A DNA stretch of 64,000 nt from Pectobacterium colocasium (GCF_020181655.1 NZ_CP084032.1:1426001-1490000), one strand, 5' to 3'. Positions 20,463-30,591 are shown, counted from the stretch's first letter. The notes: generated from the sequence alone by a model not told the origin. Made by a program: numbers and translations.

Positions 20463-20669
20463 ATGTCGCTTTACACTACTTATCCCTTGCACCGTATTCT
20501 CCTGCGTCGCGCCGCCGTGGTTGCCATCGGCGTGCTGGCGTTACCGGTGATGCTGTTTCGCCGGGATCGGGCGCGTTTTTACAGCTATTTACACCGCGTC
20601 TGGCTGAAAACCAGCGATAAACCAGTATGGATGGCACAGTCCGAAGCGGCTGCTTGCGATTTTTATTAA
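20463..20669 (+). CDS. ybfA: Small membrane protein YbfA
   Basis: 68 residues, the same length as E. coli YbfA, with a near-identical C-terminal half ([24 protein letters not shown]). One hydrophobic stretch (about 17-32, [16 protein letters not shown]) suggests a membrane anchor. A strong AGAGGAGG site is placed 8 nt before the ATG; the longer in-frame start 16 codons upstream lacks one. Divergent from kdpF as in E. coli. Function unknown. Confidence 0.9.
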   Translation: MSLYTTYPLHRILLRRAAVVAIGVLALPVMLFRRDRARFYSYLHRVWLKTSDKPVWMAQSEAAACDFY

Positions 20670-20688
20670 GGCCTGCGTATAAGGTCTC

Positions 20689-20737
20689 TCGTGTTTATCT
20701 GCTGTATCCTTAAAACGGGAATGGCAGATAAACACGA
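20689..20737. repeat. 14-bp inverted repeat downstream of ybfA
   Basis: Perfect arms tcgtgtttatctgc (20689-20702) and gcagataaacacga (20724-20737) with a 21-nt loop. It lies 20 bases after ybfA with no T-run, so it is a weak terminator or transcript-end structure at best. Confidence 0.6.
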
Positions 20738-20912
20738 AAAATGAACCGGCGAAGGATCGGTTTAAATATGTTTTGACGAGATTTACCCATTTCCCTTCCT
20801 GCCTGTTCTGCCGTTATTTCTCCCCAATCTCATGATTTATTACTTTATTCTTCGCTACGACTGCACAGAATCGTGGTGAAATCCGCTATGCTGGTCAGAG
20901 GGTTTACAGAAT

Positions 20913-20948
20913 GCCAACGTGCATGCCGCTTGAAATATGACGGGTATA
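20913..20948 (+). repeat. Partial copy of an intergenic repeat, right end
   Basis: 36 bases starting gccaacgtgcatgccgcttg and ending tatgacgggtata match the right end of the fuller repeat at 55572-55698 with a few differences. It ends just before the ribosome site of the ybgA-like gene. Confidence 0.6.
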
Positions 20949-20958
20949 AGGATAAATC

Positions 20959-21918
20959 ATGACGCTCGAACTCATCCCTGTTGGTATCAGCGCCTGTCTG
21001 CTCGGTAATCCCGTGCGGTTTGATGGCGGGCACAAGCGTCTGACGTTTGCTGTTGAACAACTGGCGCCTTATTTTCGCTTTGAACCGGTCTGCCCGGAAA
21101 TGGCGATTGGTTTACCCGTGCCGCGTCCGGCGCTCAGACTGGTGCGAGAAGGGGAAAGCCACATTACGCTGCGCGCCAGCAATGGCTCGTCGCTGGATGT
21201 CACCCAGCAGATGACGGTGTTTTCTGCTGACAAAGTCAGCCAGCTTCAGCATTTATGCGGTTATATTGTCTGCGCGAAATCGCCAAGCTGCGGTATGGAA
21301 CGCGTGAAGGTCTACGATGAAGGGCAAAAGAATGCACGTAAAAGCGGAGTCGGCCTGTTTACGCAGGAGCTGATGCGGCAAATGCCCTGGCTACCGATTG
21401 AGGAAGACGGACGCTTGCACGATCCCGGCCTGCGGGAGAATTTTATTGAGCGCGTTTATGCGCTACACGAACTGAACCAGCTATGGCAGGACGGGCTGAG
21501 CCGTGGCGCGCTCATTGCCTTTCATAGCCGCTATAAATTACTGCTGCTGGCGCATTCCCAGCCGGAATACCGCGAACTGGGACCATTTGTTGCGGGAATC
21601 GATAAATGGGAATCGTTGGAAGATTACATTGTTGAATACCGGAAACGTCTCATGAAGCTGTTGTCGACGCCTGCGACGCGGCGCAATCACACTAATGTGC
21701 TGATGCACGTGCAGGGCTATTTCCGGCGTCAGCTTAATGCTCAGCAGCGGCAAGAACTGGCGCAGCTCATCGATCGCTATCGGCAAGGTTTGCAGCCGCT
21801 ATTGGCACCTATCACGCTGCTGCAACATTACATGGCGGAATACCCTGATGCGTACCTGGCTCAGCAGCGTTACTTTGAGCCGTACCCAGAGGCATTGCGC
21901 CTGCGTTACGGACACTAG
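20959..21918 (+). CDS. ybgA: DUF523-DUF1722 fusion protein, YbgA family
   Basis: 319 residues in two parts. Residues 1-150 are a DUF523 domain with conserved cysteine motifs (ISACLLGNPVRFDGGHK, VCPEMAIGLPVPRPALRL, CAKSPSCGMERVKVYD). Residues about 165-315 are a DUF1722 domain (HSRYKLLLLAHSQPEYRELG, LMHVQGYFRR), the part corresponding to the shorter E. coli YbgA. The Cys pattern hints at metal binding. It sits 21 bases before phrB, as ybgA does in E. coli; the recurrent pairing suggests a link to DNA repair or the photolyase cofactor, but no function is established. Confidence 0.9.
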   Translation: MTLELIPVGISACLLGNPVRFDGGHKRLTFAVEQLAPYFRFEPVCPEMAIGLPVPRPALRLVREGESHITLRASNGSSLDVTQQMTVFSADKVSQLQHLCGYIVCAKSPSCGMERVKVYDEGQKNARKSGVGLFTQELMRQMPWLPIEEDGRLHDPGLRENFIERVYALHELNQLWQDGLSRGALIAFHSRYKLLLLAHSQPEYRELGPFVAGIDKWESLEDYIVEYRKRLMKLLSTPATRRNHTNVLMHVQGYFRRQLNAQQRQELAQLIDRYRQGLQPLLAPITLLQHYMAEYPDAYLAQQRYFEPYPEALRLRYGH

Positions 21919-21939
21919 TTTGACTGCCCGAGGAGTTTC

Positions 21940-23433
21940 ATGACCACGCATGTCGTTACACATCATGCCGTTACCCATGTCGTCTGGCTGCGCAACGACC
22001 TGCGCATTACCGATAATCTGGCGCTGTACGCGGCCTGTCAGGATCCGAATGCCACTGTGATGGCCGTCTTTATCGCGACGCCTGCACAGTGGGAAAAACA
22101 CAGTATGGCACCGCGACAGGCGGCCTTTCTGCTGGAAAACCTGACGTCGGTGCAGCATGCGCTGGCCGAGAAAGGAATCCCGCTGTATTACCATGAATGT
22201 GCCGACTTTGCGGCATCGGTTGACTGGCTGGTGCAATTTTGTGCGCAGCAGCAGACCACCGACCTTTTCTTCAATTATCAATATGAAATTAATGAGCGAC
22301 TGCGTGATAAGCAGGTAAAAGATCGGCTAGCAGATAGTGTGGTTTGTCACGGCTATCATGACAGCCTGTTGCTGCCGCCGGGCAGTGTGCTGACGGGCAA
22401 CGGCGAGATGTATAAAGTGTTTACGCCCTTCCGTCAGGCCTTTATCAAACGTCTGCTGGAGTCGGAGACGACGTGCGTACCAGCACCGGACGCACGCGGT
22501 GAGCCGATCAATAACACACTGGAACTGGCGCCGTTTAGCTATCCGCTGTGCGACGTGGATAGCGACGATTTCCCCTGTGGTGAACGTGCGGCATTGCAGC
22601 AACTGCGCCGTTTTTGCCGCGAGCAGGTGCAGGATTATGACCAGCAGCGGGATTTTCCTGCGTTGCCCGGCACTAGCAAACTTTCTCCGTATCTGGCGCT
22701 TGGGATCGTATCGCCGCGCCAGTGCTTTAACCGTCTGCGTGCCGAGTGCCCGGATATGCTGGAACGGCGTGAGGGTGGGGCATTTACCTGGTTTAACGAG
22801 CTGGTCTGGCGTGAATTTTACCGCCACCTGATTGTGTCCTGGCCACAGCTATGTAAACACCGACCGTTCACCGCATGGACGCAGTGGGTGAAATGGCGAG
22901 AATCGCCGGAGGATTTCGCCGCCTGGCAGCAGGGGAAAACCGGTTACCCGATCGTGGATGCGGCGATGCGTCAACTGAATGAAACGGGATGGATGCACAA
23001 TCGCCTGCGTATGATCTGCGCCAGTTTTCTCGTCAAAGATTTACTGATCGATTGGCGCGAAGGCGAACGCTACTTTATGTCGCAACTGCTGGATGGCGAT
23101 CTGGCGGCGAATAACGGCGGCTGGCAGTGGGCGGCATCGACCGGCACCGATGCGGCACCTTATTTTCGTATTTTCAATCCGACAACGCAGGGCGAGCGTT
23201 TCGACCCTGAAGGTCGGTTTATTCGTCACTGGCTGCCCGAACTGGCCGCTGTGCCAGATAAAGATATTCATCAGCCCCATCGCTGGGCTGACAAACACCA
23301 CCATCAGCTGAACTATCCGCTGCCAATCGTCGACCATAAAACCGCGCGTCAGAATACGCTGGCGGCGTTTGAGGCGGCCAAAAATATCGGTATGGCGGAT
23401 AACGATCGAGAAGAGAAAAGTAAGTATGCGTAA
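21940..23433 (+). CDS. phrB: Deoxyribodipyrimidine photolyase
   Basis: Blue-light-driven repair of cyclobutane pyrimidine dimers in DNA, 497 residues (E. coli 472). The N-terminal antenna-binding Rossmann domain opens THVVWLRNDLRITDNLALYA. The C-terminal FAD-binding helical domain carries ELVWREFYRHLI, KTGYPIVDAAMRQLNETGWM, RLRMICASFLVKDLL and GGWQWAASTGTDAAPYFRIF. A CGAGGAG site precedes the ATG. The gene has a short extra N-terminal HVVTHHAVT stretch and a longer C-terminal tail than E. coli. It overlaps ybgI by 8 bases. Confidence 0.96.
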   Translation: MTTHVVTHHAVTHVVWLRNDLRITDNLALYAACQDPNATVMAVFIATPAQWEKHSMAPRQAAFLLENLTSVQHALAEKGIPLYYHECADFAASVDWLVQFCAQQQTTDLFFNYQYEINERLRDKQVKDRLADSVVCHGYHDSLLLPPGSVLTGNGEMYKVFTPFRQAFIKRLLESETTCVPAPDARGEPINNTLELAPFSYPLCDVDSDDFPCGERAALQQLRRFCREQVQDYDQQRDFPALPGTSKLSPYLALGIVSPRQCFNRLRAECPDMLERREGGAFTWFNELVWREFYRHLIVSWPQLCKHRPFTAWTQWVKWRESPEDFAAWQQGKTGYPIVDAAMRQLNETGWMHNRLRMICASFLVKDLLIDWREGERYFMSQLLDGDLAANNGGWQWAASTGTDAAPYFRIFNPTTQGERFDPEGRFIRHWLPELAAVPDKDIHQPHRWADKHHHQLNYPLPIVDHKTARQNTLAAFEAAKNIGMADNDREEKSKYA

Positions 23434-24169
23434 TGTGGAACTGGAAAGCATTATTAACGAGAAACTGAACACGGCGACGTTTCAGGACTATGCGCCGAAC
23501 GGTTTGCAGGTTGAAGGGCGTGCAGAAGTAAAACGTATTGTGACAGGCGTAACGGCTTCACAGGCGCTGCTGGATGCGGCGGTAGAAAAGCAGGCCGATG
23601 CGATTCTGGTTCACCACGGTTACTTCTGGAAAAACGAACCGCAGATTGTCTGTGGTATGAAGCGTAACCGACTGAAAACGCTGTTGCTCAATGATATCAA
23701 TCTGTACGGCTATCACCTGCCGCTGGATGCACATCCTGAACTGGGAAATAACGCCCAACTGGCGGCACTGCTGGAGATTCAGGTGCAGGGGGCAATTGAG
23801 CCGCTGGTGCCGTATGGTGAGCTGGCGCAACCTATGACGGCGGATGCCTTTTGCCGTCGTGTAGAAAAGCGTCTGGGGCGTACCGTGCTGCATTGTGGGG
23901 ATAATGCACCGCAACAGATACAGCGCGTGGCCTGGTGTACCGGCGGTGGGCAGGGCTTTATTGAACAGGCGGCCCGATTTGGTGTTGATGCTTTTATTAC
24001 CGGTGAAGTGTCTGAGCAAACCATCCACATCGCGCGCGAAATGGGGTTGCACTTTTTCGCTGCTGGACACCATGCCACCGAGCGTGGCGGCATTCGGGCG
24101 TTGGGCGAATGGCTGGCGGCACAGCACGGTTTTGATGTGACATTTATTGATATTCCTAACCCTGCATGA
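23426..24169 (+). CDS. ybgI: Nif3-family metal-binding protein YbgI (GTP cyclohydrolase 1 type 2 homolog)
   Basis: 247 residues, as in E. coli. Toroidal Nif3-like protein with a dinuclear metal site; ligands are expected in LVHHGYFWKNE near the N-terminus and in FFAAGHHATERGGIRALGEWL near the C-terminus. The start MRNVELESIINEKLN matches E. coli; the ATG lies inside the end of phrB (8-base overlap), pointing to translational coupling. Function remains uncertain in the family. Confidence 0.94.
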   Translation: MRNVELESIINEKLNTATFQDYAPNGLQVEGRAEVKRIVTGVTASQALLDAAVEKQADAILVHHGYFWKNEPQIVCGMKRNRLKTLLLNDINLYGYHLPLDAHPELGNNAQLAALLEIQVQGAIEPLVPYGELAQPMTADAFCRRVEKRLGRTVLHCGDNAPQQIQRVAWCTGGGQGFIEQAARFGVDAFITGEVSEQTIHIAREMGLHFFAAGHHATERGGIRALGEWLAAQHGFDVTFIDIPNPA

Positions 24170-24325
24170 TGGGCTGAAAGTCTCTGTATCGTACAGGAAT
24201 GATGCCGTATTTGTTATGTTGGCATCGTTGTTGCTTAGCTGTTGGGAAGGAAATGTATAGGTAAGCAACGCTAATCATTTGGCCATGTTCGCCATGACGG
24301 ATAAAACGCGATTCAGGAGGAAAGA

Positions 24326-24982
24326 TTGCAACGAGCACGATGTTATCTTCTGGGCGAGAGAGCGGTTGTTCTGGAACTGGAACCGCCCATGTCGCTGGAG
24401 AGCCAGCAGCGGATATGGGGGCTTGCCGAGCGCCTGAACCACCATGAAGAAGTGCTGGAAGCGATTCCGGGCATGAACAACCTGACCGTGTTACTGGCGA
24501 ATCCGCAGCAGGTGGCGCTGGATGCGATTGAACGCTTGCAGCGCTGGTGGGAAGAGAGTGAGTCGCTGGTGTTTGACCCGCGGGATATCGACATTCCTGT
24601 TGTCTATGGCGGAGAGGCGGGGCCGGATCTGGCGGAAGTGGCCGCTCACAGTGGTCTCAGCGAGCGTCAGGCTGTGGAAGCGCATGCGTCTGCACAGTAT
24701 GTGGTCTACTTTTTGGGCTTTCAGCCGGGTTTTGCCTATCTAGGCGGGTTAAACGAGAAATTGCATATGCCGCGTCGCGCCGAACCACGCCTGCGCGTGC
24801 CAGCCGGGTCGGTTGGTATTGGGGGAGCGCAGACAGGGATTTATCCGCTGGCGACACCGGGCGGCTGGCAACTGATTGGTCACACCTCGTTGAAATTGTT
24901 TAATCCACAAACGATGCCGCCCACGCTGTTGCGTCCTGGCGATAACGTTCGGTTTCTGCCACAGAAGGAGGGCGTATGCTGA
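24326..24982 (+). CDS. pxpB: 5-oxoprolinase subunit B
   Basis: Subunit of the ATP-dependent 5-oxoprolinase PxpABC, which opens 5-oxoproline (pyroglutamate) to glutamate. 218 residues, identical in length to E. coli YbgJ; KipI-like AHS1 fold with [17 protein letters not shown] and [28 protein letters not shown]. The start is a TTG ([21 protein letters not shown]), supported by a perfect AGGAGG at 24315-24320 with 5-nt spacing. Its end overlaps pxpC by 7 bases. Confidence 0.94.
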   Translation: MQRARCYLLGERAVVLELEPPMSLESQQRIWGLAERLNHHEEVLEAIPGMNNLTVLLANPQQVALDAIERLQRWWEESESLVFDPRDIDIPVVYGGEAGPDLAEVAAHSGLSERQAVEAHASAQYVVYFLGFQPGFAYLGGLNEKLHMPRRAEPRLRVPAGSVGIGGAQTGIYPLATPGGWQLIGHTSLKLFNPQTMPPTLLRPGDNVRFLPQKEGVC

Positions 24983-25920
24983 AAGTTATCCATGCCGGAT
25001 TGCATACGTCGGTGCAGGACGGCGGCCGTGTCGGCTTTCGCCGTTTAGGAATCAGCCAGTCAGGCGCACTCGATCTGCCCGCTCTGACGATGGCTAACCT
25101 GCTGGTGGGCAACGCAGAGAATGCGGCCGCGCTGGAAATTACGCTGGGCAAGTTTACCGCAACATTCACTACCGCCTGCTGGGTGGCGCTGACCGGTGCA
25201 GACTGCCATGCCGACCTTGATGGCAAACCGCTCTGGACAGGCTGGCGTTTCGCCGTGAAGCCGGGACAAACGTTGAAAATGCGTATGCCGCGTAACGGAA
25301 TGCGCAGCTATCTGGCCTTGTCCGGTGGCATAGATGTGCCGGAAGCACTCGGTTCGCGCAGTACCGATTTGAAAGCGGGCTTTGGGGGTTTTGACGGACG
25401 TTTGCTGATGGACGGCGATGAGCTTGCGTTGGGTACGCCGACTCGTGAACTGACACGGGAAGTCGGCATCAAGCAGCTGTTGTTCAGCAACCGTGTGCGG
25501 GCATTGCCGGGGCCGGAGTATCAGGAGTTCAGCGAAGAAATGCAGGAGTTGTTCTGGCGAACTTCCTGGCAGTTGAGCCCGCAAAGTAACCGCATGGGCT
25601 ACCGTTTGCTGGGCGCTGAGCTACAGCGTTCCGCCTTGTCAGGCAACAAACCGCGCGAACTGCCGTCACATGGGTTACTGCCCGGCGTCGTGCAGGTTCC
25701 GCATAATGGTCACCCTATCGTACTGCTGGCGGATGCGCAGACAACCGGCGGTTATCCACGCATTGCGACGGTGATCGAGGCGGATTTATTCCATCTGGCG
25801 CAAATCCGGCTCGGTGAACCGATACATTTTATTCGCTGCACGCAGGTTCAGGCGCAAAAAGCGGGTGAAGATCAGCGGCGTTATCTCGAACAACTGGCGT
25901 GGAGGCTGCATGATTATTGA
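24976..25920 (+). CDS. pxpC: 5-oxoprolinase subunit C
   Basis: 314 residues (E. coli YbgK 310), KipA-like AHS2 domain. Opening motif [21 protein letters not shown], central [20 protein letters not shown], and C-terminal [19 protein letters not shown] and [22 protein letters not shown] segment ([15 protein letters not shown]). It forms the catalytic assembly with PxpA and PxpB. It overlaps pxpB at the start and pxpA at the end (11 bases). Confidence 0.95.
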   Translation: MLKVIHAGLHTSVQDGGRVGFRRLGISQSGALDLPALTMANLLVGNAENAAALEITLGKFTATFTTACWVALTGADCHADLDGKPLWTGWRFAVKPGQTLKMRMPRNGMRSYLALSGGIDVPEALGSRSTDLKAGFGGFDGRLLMDGDELALGTPTRELTREVGIKQLLFSNRVRALPGPEYQEFSEEMQELFWRTSWQLSPQSNRMGYRLLGAELQRSALSGNKPRELPSHGLLPGVVQVPHNGHPIVLLADAQTTGGYPRIATVIEADLFHLAQIRLGEPIHFIRCTQVQAQKAGEDQRRYLEQLAWRLHDY

Positions 25921-26647
25921 TCTGAATGCCGATCTGGGCGAGGGGGGGGAGAACGACGAAGCGCTGCTGAAGTTAGTGACCTCTGCCAATATTGCTTGTG
26001 GATTTCATGCTGGCGACGCACAAACCATGCGCCAGTCAGTGCGTTGGGGAATGGGCTATGGGGTTGCGCTTGGTGCGCATCCGAGTTTTCCCGATCGTGA
26101 AAATTTTGGCCGCAAAGCGATGAATGTGCCTGCTGAAGTTGTCTTTGCGCAGATGGTGTATCAGCTTGGTGCGCTTAGTGCGATTGTCGCTGCTGAAGGG
26201 GGCACGCTGTCGCATGTAAAGCCACACGGCATGCTTTACAATCAGGCCGCGTGCGAACCCGCGTTAGCCGATGCGATAGCCAAGGCGGTGAAGGTCGTCA
26301 ATCCCGCGCTGCGTCTGGTCGGGTTGGCGGGCAGTGAGCTAATCCGGGCCGGGCAACGGTTGGGGCTGGAGACGCGTCAGGAAGTGTTCGCCGATCGCTG
26401 TTATCTGCCTGACGGAACGCTGGTACCGCGCACTCAGGCGGGAGCGCTGATTAATAGTGATGAGTTGGCGCTGGCCCAGACGCTGGAAATGATTCAGCGC
26501 CAGCGGGTGAGGGCAATCGACGGTTCTTGGGTGAATGTGCAGGCGGATACCGTGTGTATTCACGGTGATGGACAACATGCACTGCTGTTTGCCCGCAAAT
26601 TACGCAGCTGCTTTAGCGAGCATCAGATAGCGGTTGCTGCGGCATAA
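25910..26647 (+). CDS. pxpA: 5-oxoprolinase subunit A (LamB/YcsF family)
   Basis: 245 residues (E. coli YbgL 244). Typical start [12 protein letters not shown], then [58 protein letters not shown] and the C-terminal [10 protein letters not shown]. The start is set by alignment with E. coli and by overlap with the pxpC stop; the open frame upstream is pxpC in another frame. pcp follows after 29 bases. Confidence 0.96.
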   Translation: MIIDLNADLGEGGENDEALLKLVTSANIACGFHAGDAQTMRQSVRWGMGYGVALGAHPSFPDRENFGRKAMNVPAEVVFAQMVYQLGALSAIVAAEGGTLSHVKPHGMLYNQAACEPALADAIAKAVKVVNPALRLVGLAGSELIRAGQRLGLETRQEVFADRCYLPDGTLVPRTQAGALINSDELALAQTLEMIQRQRVRAIDGSWVNVQADTVCIHGDGQHALLFARKLRSCFSEHQIAVAAA

Positions 26648-26676
26648 TGATTATTTTTGTAAGGCGGGGATAACCG

Positions 26677-27324
26677 ATGAAAACCGTTTTGATCACGGCG
26701 TTTGAACCTTTTGAGGGTGAACCGATTAATCCCTCATGGGAAGCGGTGAAAGTGCTTCATCAACGGGAAGTCGGCGGCGCACGCGTGGTTGCCTGCTGTT
26801 TACCTTGTGTTTTTGATGTGTCGCTGGAACAGCTTTACCGCGCAATAGCGGAATGGCAGCCGGAAGTGGTCATCGCGGTAGGGCAGGCCGGCGGTCGTGC
26901 TGATATTTCTGTCGAACGCGTGGCGATTAATATTAATGATGCCCGCATTGCCGATAATCGAGGTAACCAGCCGATTGATACGCCCGTAGTCGAAAAGGGG
27001 CCTGCGGCGTATTTCTCTACGTTGCCGGTTAAAGCGCTGGTGCAAGCGTTACGTGTGGCGGGGATTCCCGCCTCGGTATCGCAAACTGCGGGGACGTTTG
27101 TCTGCAACCATGTGATGTATGGGCTTTTACATCTATTGCATCAACAAGGTGATGTGGTGCGCGGCGGATTTGTTCATATTCCTTATTCGCCGGAACAGGC
27201 TGCACGACATCCCGGTGAGCCGAGCATGCCCACGCCGCTCGTTACGGCGGCGCTGGAAGTGATGATCAAGCAGTCGTTGGTGCAGCAGGTAGATGTGGCG
27301 GTGACGGGAGGCGCCCTGCATTAG
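26677..27324 (+). CDS. pcp: Pyrrolidone-carboxylate peptidase (pyroglutamyl peptidase I)
   Basis: Cytosolic cysteine peptidase (family C15) that removes N-terminal pyroglutamate from peptides. 215 residues. Family motifs: start [23 protein letters not shown]; the catalytic Glu region [15 protein letters not shown]; the catalytic Cys at about 143 in [12 protein letters not shown]; and the catalytic His in [12 protein letters not shown]. It lies 29 bases after pxpA, so the enzyme that releases 5-oxoproline is encoded next to the one that consumes it. E. coli K-12 has no pcp at this locus. Confidence 0.95.
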   Translation: MKTVLITAFEPFEGEPINPSWEAVKVLHQREVGGARVVACCLPCVFDVSLEQLYRAIAEWQPEVVIAVGQAGGRADISVERVAININDARIADNRGNQPIDTPVVEKGPAAYFSTLPVKALVQALRVAGIPASVSQTAGTFVCNHVMYGLLHLLHQQGDVVRGGFVHIPYSPEQAARHPGEPSMPTPLVTAALEVMIKQSLVQQVDVAVTGGALH

Positions 27325-27399
27325 CGTGGTTAACCAAGAATGTCGTTAACCGAGAGTGGGGTTAATCGCGTAATACGTGTGCATTTCAGGGAGTAAGGT

Positions 27400-28191
27400 A
27401 TGCCGGAAGGGCCGGAAATTCGTCGGGCGGCCGATAAGTTGGTTGCAGCCGTTGTAGGAAAAACGCTGACGCGTGTCTGGTTTGCGTTTCCTGAGTTGAA
27501 ATCGTATGAGGCAGAATTGGTCGGGCAGCAGATCAGGCAGATTGAAACGCGCGGAAAAGCGCTGCTGACCTATTTTAGCAATGATCGGGTGTTGTATAGC
27601 CACAACCAGCTGTATGGCGTGTGGCGCGTGGTGAATGCCGGCGAATCGCCGGAAACGAAGCGGGATTTGCGCGTCCGGCTGGAAACGCAGGATCGTGCCA
27701 TTTTGCTTTACAGCGCGTCCGATATTGCAATGTTGACGCCGGAGGCACTCGCTGCGCATCCTTTCCTGCAACGTATCGGCCCTGATGTCTTGGATCTCTC
27801 ACTGACGTCGGAACAGGTCTATGAGCGTTTGCTACTCCCCCGTTTTCGTCGTCGCCAGTTTAGTGGGCTGTTGTTGGATCAGGCTTTTCTTGCGGGGCTG
27901 GGGAATTACCTGCGCGTCGAGATTCTCTGGCAGGCACAGCTGGCGCCGCAACATACGGCAGCACAGCTGAATGAGGACCAGTTGCAAACGTTAAGTCAGG
28001 CGTTGCTGGAGATTCCTCGCTTGTCCTACAACACACGCGGCGCCGTTGATGAAAACCACCATCATGGGGCGATTTTTTCGTTCAAGGTTTTCCATCGTGA
28101 AGGGGAACGCTGTGAGCGCTGCGGTGGAATCATCGAAAGAACGATGCTGTTATCACGCCCATTCTATTGGTGCCCGGGTTGCCAGAAGTAA
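27400..28191 (+). CDS. nei: Endonuclease VIII (DNA glycosylase/AP lyase)
   Basis: Removes oxidised pyrimidines from DNA and nicks at the abasic site. 263 residues, as in E. coli. The active-site N-terminus is [14 protein letters not shown] (Pro2 as the Schiff-base nucleophile, Glu3). The helix-two-turn-helix region is [15 protein letters not shown]. The C-terminal zinc finger has CERCGG and YWCPGCQK. It follows pcp after 75 bases and may be part of the same transcript. Confidence 0.96.
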   Translation: MPEGPEIRRAADKLVAAVVGKTLTRVWFAFPELKSYEAELVGQQIRQIETRGKALLTYFSNDRVLYSHNQLYGVWRVVNAGESPETKRDLRVRLETQDRAILLYSASDIAMLTPEALAAHPFLQRIGPDVLDLSLTSEQVYERLLLPRFRRRQFSGLLLDQAFLAGLGNYLRVEILWQAQLAPQHTAAQLNEDQLQTLSQALLEIPRLSYNTRGAVDENHHHGAIFSFKVFHREGERCERCGGIIERTMLLSRPFYWCPGCQK

Positions 28192-28206
28192 TAATGTGAG
28201 TGATTT

Positions 28207-28632
28207 ATGCGCACGATGAATACGTTAATCCCAGAAATGATTGTCTCTGACTTACAAAAGAGTCTGGCGTTTTATTGCTACGTTTTGGGATTTCAGATTG
28301 AGTACGACAGGCCTGAAGATAAGTTCGCGTTCCTTTCTTATCATGGGAGCCAATTGATGCTGGAACAGGATTATTTAACCGAATCGCCCTGGCGTGTGGA
28401 GCCTTTAGAACCACCGTTTGGCCGTGGTATGAATTTATCGATTGAGTGCCCAGATGCTCAGGCGCTGGCGGCGGCGATTGAACGTGCGGGTTATACGCTA
28501 CGCAGACCCGTGGAAACGTGCTGGTACCGCGATCATGAGGTGTACCACGGGGAAAGTAATTTTCTGGTACAGGATCCAGATGGCTATTTATTGCGATTCA
28601 CGCAAAGTTTAGGTTGTAAGTCATCCCTTTAG
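28207..28632 (+). CDS. VOC-family (glyoxalase/bleomycin-resistance-like) protein
   Basis: 141 residues with the beta-alpha-beta-beta-beta layout of the vicinal-oxygen-chelate fold: MIVSDLQKSLAFYCYVLGFQIEYDRPEDKFAFL, then GMNLSIECPDAQALAAAIERAGY, and QDPDGYLLRFTQSLG at the end. It resembles proteins annotated as bleomycin resistance, but drug binding cannot be read from sequence. The ribosome site is weak; a second ATG (MNTLIPE) three codons on is possible. It lies 15 bases after nei. Confidence 0.82.
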   Translation: MRTMNTLIPEMIVSDLQKSLAFYCYVLGFQIEYDRPEDKFAFLSYHGSQLMLEQDYLTESPWRVEPLEPPFGRGMNLSIECPDAQALAAAIERAGYTLRRPVETCWYRDHEVYHGESNFLVQDPDGYLLRFTQSLGCKSSL

Positions 28633-28779
28633 TGCCGTTATGAAAATGCTAACTCTACCGGGGCTGACCTGAATGGTTCAAACGAAGTTGCATTGGGTGA
28701 ACACTTGCATAGTTAACATTCTAACGGATGACGGTACAACACTAGAATTTAACAAAACCAAAGGCAGAAGAATGCGGGC

Positions 28780-29202
28780 ATGAAAGTAATCAAATATCTA
28801 TTACTGCTTTTGGTTCCTGCGATGATGGTTGGGATGTTATTTATATTTATTGTGGCATCGGGTTCTACGGAGATAAGAACGTATACTGAAGGCGATCATT
28901 TTACCTACTATGCGTTCACCGATGAAGATATCCGCAATACCCCAAGGATATCGAGCAATTACGCTTTTGAATATGTGCCCGGCGATGGTTATGCGCCATC
29001 AAATGCCATCATTTGTAATGATACCTCTGATGCTACCCCGCTAAAAACGTACCTCACAGCATTAGGATATGAACAGCAGAAACGTAAGCAGGGGGAGGAA
29101 GATGTGTGGAAAAAGCGTACTGAGATTGAAGGGGCAACCTTCTATATCTGGGTTAATAAAGACGCTAAACAGGTTTACCTTACGAAAGTATTCCATGACT
29201 AA
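28780..29202 (+). CDS. Hypothetical membrane-anchored protein
   Basis: 140 residues, not recognised. A single N-terminal hydrophobic helix (about 6-28, LLLLLVPAMMVGMLFIFIVA) is followed by a polar domain rich in aromatic residues (FTYYAFTDED, YAFEYVPGDGYAP) with one Cys, ending VYLTKVFHD. It looks like a small periplasmic domain tethered to the inner membrane. The ribosome site is poor. It is followed by a strong hairpin shared with gltA. Probably a real gene, judging from codon usage and the terminator. Confidence 0.65.
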   Translation: MKVIKYLLLLLVPAMMVGMLFIFIVASGSTEIRTYTEGDHFTYYAFTDEDIRNTPRISSNYAFEYVPGDGYAPSNAIICNDTSDATPLKTYLTALGYEQQKRKQGEEDVWKKRTEIEGATFYIWVNKDAKQVYLTKVFHD

Positions 29203-29258
29203 CTGCGCTGATTATCCGTATTTCAATCACCATTGAAAATCAGTGTAGGGTAAAAAAC

Positions 29259-29286
29259 AAAGGCCGGATACTATATCCGGCCTTTT
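29259..29286. terminator. Bidirectional terminator between the small membrane gene and gltA
   Basis: Stem aaaggccggata / tatccggccttt with a 3-nt loop, an A-rich left flank and five T on the right. It fits both converging transcripts. Confidence 0.88.
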
Positions 29287-29304
29287 TGATGCGTACTGAA
29301 TGGA

Positions 29305-30591
29305 TTAATCGTGTTTCAGATTGGACGTAAAGTCACGTTTGTCGTAGCCGGTATACAGCTGACGTGGACGGGCAATTTTGATGCCGTCGTCGTGCATTTC
29401 GTTCCAGTGCGCAATCCAGCCCACAGTACGTGCCATCGCGAAGATAACGGTGAACATGGAAGAAGGAATACCCATCGCTTTCAGGATAATACCGGAGTAG
29501 AAGTCCACGTTCGGGTACAGTTTCTTCTCAATGAAGTACGGGTCGTTCAGCGCGATATGCTCCAGCTCCATTGCCACTTCCAGCAGGTCGTCTTTTCTGC
29601 CCAGTTCTTTCAGCACTTCATGACAGGTTTCACGCATGACTTTGGCGCGTGGATCGTGGTTCTTGTACACGCGGTGGCCGAAGCCCATCAGACGGAAGGA
29701 GTCGTTCTTGTCTTTTGCACGTTCGATAAACGCAGGGATGTGTTCCACGCTGCTGATCTCTTCCAGCATACGCAGACAGGCTTCGTTCGCGCCGCCGTGC
29801 GCCGGTCCCCACAGTGAGGCGATCCCCGCGGCGATACAGGCAAACGGGTTTGCGCCAGACGAGCCAGCAGTACGGACGGTAGACGTCGAGGCGTTTTGTT
29901 CGTGATCGGCATGCAGGATCAGAATACGATCCATGGCGCGTTCCAGCACCGGATTTACAACATACTCTTCGCAAGGGGTGGAGAACATCATGTGCAGGAA
30001 GTTACCCGCGTAGGACAGGTTGTTTTTCGGATAAACAAACGGCTGACCCAGTGAATATTTGTAGCACATTGCCGCGACGGTCGGCATTTTGGACAGCAAG
30101 CGGTAGGCCGCGATTTCACGGTGGCGCTCAATGTTAATGTCCAGTGAATCGTGGTAGAACGCCGCCAGCGCGCCAGTCACGCCGCACAATACGGCCATTG
30201 GGTGTGAATCGCGGCGGAAACCGTGGAACAGACGGGTAATCTGCTCATGGATCATGGTGTGACGCGTCACGGTCGTCTTGAAGGTTTCATATTGTTCTAC
30301 CGTTGGGACTTCACCGAACAGCAGGATGTAACACACTTCAAGATAATTAGACTTTTCAGCCAGTTGGGCAATTGGGAAGCCGCGGTGCAGCAGAACGCCT
30401 TCATCACCGTCGATATAAGTAATCTTTGATTCGCAAGATGCGGTAGAGGTAAAACCGGGGTCAAATGTGAAGTAACCTTTAGAACCGAGGGGACGAATAT
30501 CAATCTCATCATGTCCTAGTGTGCCTGATAGGACATTTAGCTCAATTGGTTCTTTACCTTCTAGAATAAGTGTTGCTTTTTTATCAGCCAT
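29305..30591 (-). CDS. gltA: Citrate synthase (type II)
   Basis: Condenses oxaloacetate and acetyl-CoA; first step of the TCA cycle. 428 residues (E. coli 427), the NADH-sensitive hexameric form with the N-terminal extension domain. Catalytic residues lie in [18 protein letters not shown] (His), [14 protein letters not shown] (His) and [16 protein letters not shown] (Asp). Divergent from sdhC across 652 bases that contain a CRP/FNR-type palindrome. Confidence 0.97.
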   Translation of the reverse strand: MADKKATLILEGKEPIELNVLSGTLGHDEIDIRPLGSKGYFTFDPGFTSTASCESKITYIDGDEGVLLHRGFPIAQLAEKSNYLEVCYILLFGEVPTVEQYETFKTTVTRHTMIHEQITRLFHGFRRDSHPMAVLCGVTGALAAFYHDSLDINIERHREIAAYRLLSKMPTVAAMCYKYSLGQPFVYPKNNLSYAGNFLHMMFSTPCEEYVVNPVLERAMDRILILHADHEQNASTSTVRTAGSSGANPFACIAAGIASLWGPAHGGANEACLRMLEEISSVEHIPAFIERAKDKNDSFRLMGFGHRVYKNHDPRAKVMRETCHEVLKELGRKDDLLEVAMELEHIALNDPYFIEKKLYPNVDFYSGIILKAMGIPSSMFTVIFAMARTVGWIAHWNEMHDDGIKIARPRQLYTGYDKRDFTSNLKHD

